DNA from: an uncultured Eubacteriales bacterium
Lineage (GTDB): Bacteria; Bacillota_A; Clostridia; Christensenellales; Aristaeellaceae
Direction: 5' to 3'
Assembly: GCA_902775835.1 (NCBI GenBank)
Contig: CACYNZ010000074.1
Location: forward strand, 1-12,888
DNA: 12,888 nucleotides
Under the pieces are notes generated by a model that saw only the letters and a list, made by a program, of their open reading frames with translations, made no database searches and had not been told where the DNA came from. The position numbers and the translations under genes were made by a program. Below are positions 12,391 through 12,888 of this stretch, in pieces (the first letter of the stretch is position 1; each line of letters begins with the position of its first letter).

Positions 12391-12888
12391 TTATTCGATG
12401 TAATCGGACAGGTAGCCGGCATACAGATTGTACTGCTCGCCGTAATAGGTTTCGGTCTCTTCAGGAGTCATGCTGGAAACGTTGACCCACTGCTTCACGG
12501 CATAGTCCTTCAGGCCCTGGTTTTCCGCGACCTTGGCCAGGCCGGCGTTCATGGCTGCGATGACAGCATCATCCACGCTGTTGGGAGCGGCCAGATAGAA
12601 GAACTTGGAGAATACCACGTCATAGCCCTGCTCTTTCAGAGTGGGGATGTCAGGAGCGCCTTCCAGACGCTCGTCGGCCAGAACGCCCAGGCACTTGAAT
12701 TCGCCGGTGGCGTAGTAGTCTTTGACCAGACCGGCCTGGGCGCCGATGACGTCCAGACGGTTGCCGAGCAGTTCGGTGGTCTTCTGGGCGGCGGTGCCTG
12801 CGTCCACGATGGTGAACTCAACGCCGGCGGCCTGCTCGAAAGCCACGCAGTGCAGGTGGGTGAAGGAGCCGGTCTCGGTGGCAAAGCT
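12391..12888 (-). CDS. TctC-family tripartite tricarboxylate transporter binding protein (partial)
   Basis: The last 165 residues of a periplasmic-type solute-binding protein of the tripartite tricarboxylate transporter (TTT) family are present. The start lies beyond the window. The visible region begins SFATETGSFTHLHC, matching the ligand-loop region of TctC. It continues with TAAQKTTELLGNRLDVIGAQ, the domain strand GVLADERLEGAPDIPTLKEQG (TctC proteins usually read A(D/E)xR with P-x-x-P-T-x-x-E), VFSKFFYLAAPNSV, and a helical C-terminus to SDYIE. In Gram-positive cells such proteins are lipid-anchored outside the membrane and feed a TctA/TctB-like permease, whose genes should lie outside this window. 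It ends in its own terminator before the regulator, so it is a separate unit, plausibly a target of that regulator. Confidence 0.88.
   Translation of the reverse strand, partial: SFATETGSFTHLHCVAFEQAAGVEFTIVDAGTAAQKTTELLGNRLDVIGAQAGLVKDYYATGEFKCLGVLADERLEGAPDIPTLKEQGYDVVFSKFFYLAAPNSVDDAVIAAMNAGLAKVAENQGLKDYAVKQWVNVSSMTPEETETYYGEQYNLYAGYLSDYIE

Overview
The window looks like a chromosomal segment of a gut-type anaerobic member of the Bacillota (Clostridia or Erysipelotrichia grade). I infer this from the strong AGGAGG-type ribosome binding sites, the compact A/B-hydrolase, DUF3783, PPC and GH43 genes, the rho-independent terminators, and a PrpR-type sigma-54 activator next to a TctC-type binding protein. 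The species cannot be named from sequence alone. From about 1.6 kb onward the DNA is fairly GC-rich. The first kilobase is clearly AT-richer (about 37-38% GC in lines I counted by hand) and looks acquired.

Bases 1-1608 are an accessory patch. Three imperfect 24-bp tandem repeats (26-97) abut a DUF262-HNH endonuclease gene that has lost its N-terminal catalytic half. That gene overlaps by 8 bp a small nucleoside 2-deoxyribosyltransferase-like gene. The patch ends with CCAACGAAAC direct repeats, a perfect 12-bp inverted repeat (1412-1449), and a possibly folded leader (1505-1574).

Bases 1609-2891 hold a two-gene operon on the plus strand (DUF3783 protein and cob(I)alamin adenosyltransferase). 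It converges, with one base between stops, on an unrecognised 136-residue protein. Bases 2937-5974 hold a minus-strand Mbeg1/DUF2974-like lipase with an extra C-terminal domain, and a plus-strand ketopantoate-reductase-family gene. The two are divergent and share an unusual palindromic promoter region (4729-4760).

Bases 5985-8605 are a divergent carbohydrate pair: an NAD-dependent epimerase (minus) and a GH43 glycosidase with a C-terminal beta-sandwich (plus). Recognisable promoters face both ways, and a TTGTCCG/CGGACAA operator-like dyad lies beside the GH43 promoter. Bases 8673-9226 hold a PPC/DUF296 gene preceded by the tail of a decayed DUF1667 gene.

Bases 9353-12888 are a minus-strand organic-acid locus. 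It contains the 3' part of a TctC-family substrate-binding protein (cut by the window end), a PrpR_N-PAS-sigma-54 AAA+-Fis regulator with its own sigma-70-like promoter, and a D-2-hydroxyacid dehydrogenase 14 bp behind the regulator. A reasonable reading is uptake of a carboxylate by the TctC system, sensing by the PrpR-type regulator, and oxidation or reduction of a 2-hydroxy/2-oxo acid by the dehydrogenase. Five hairpin terminators separate most of the units.
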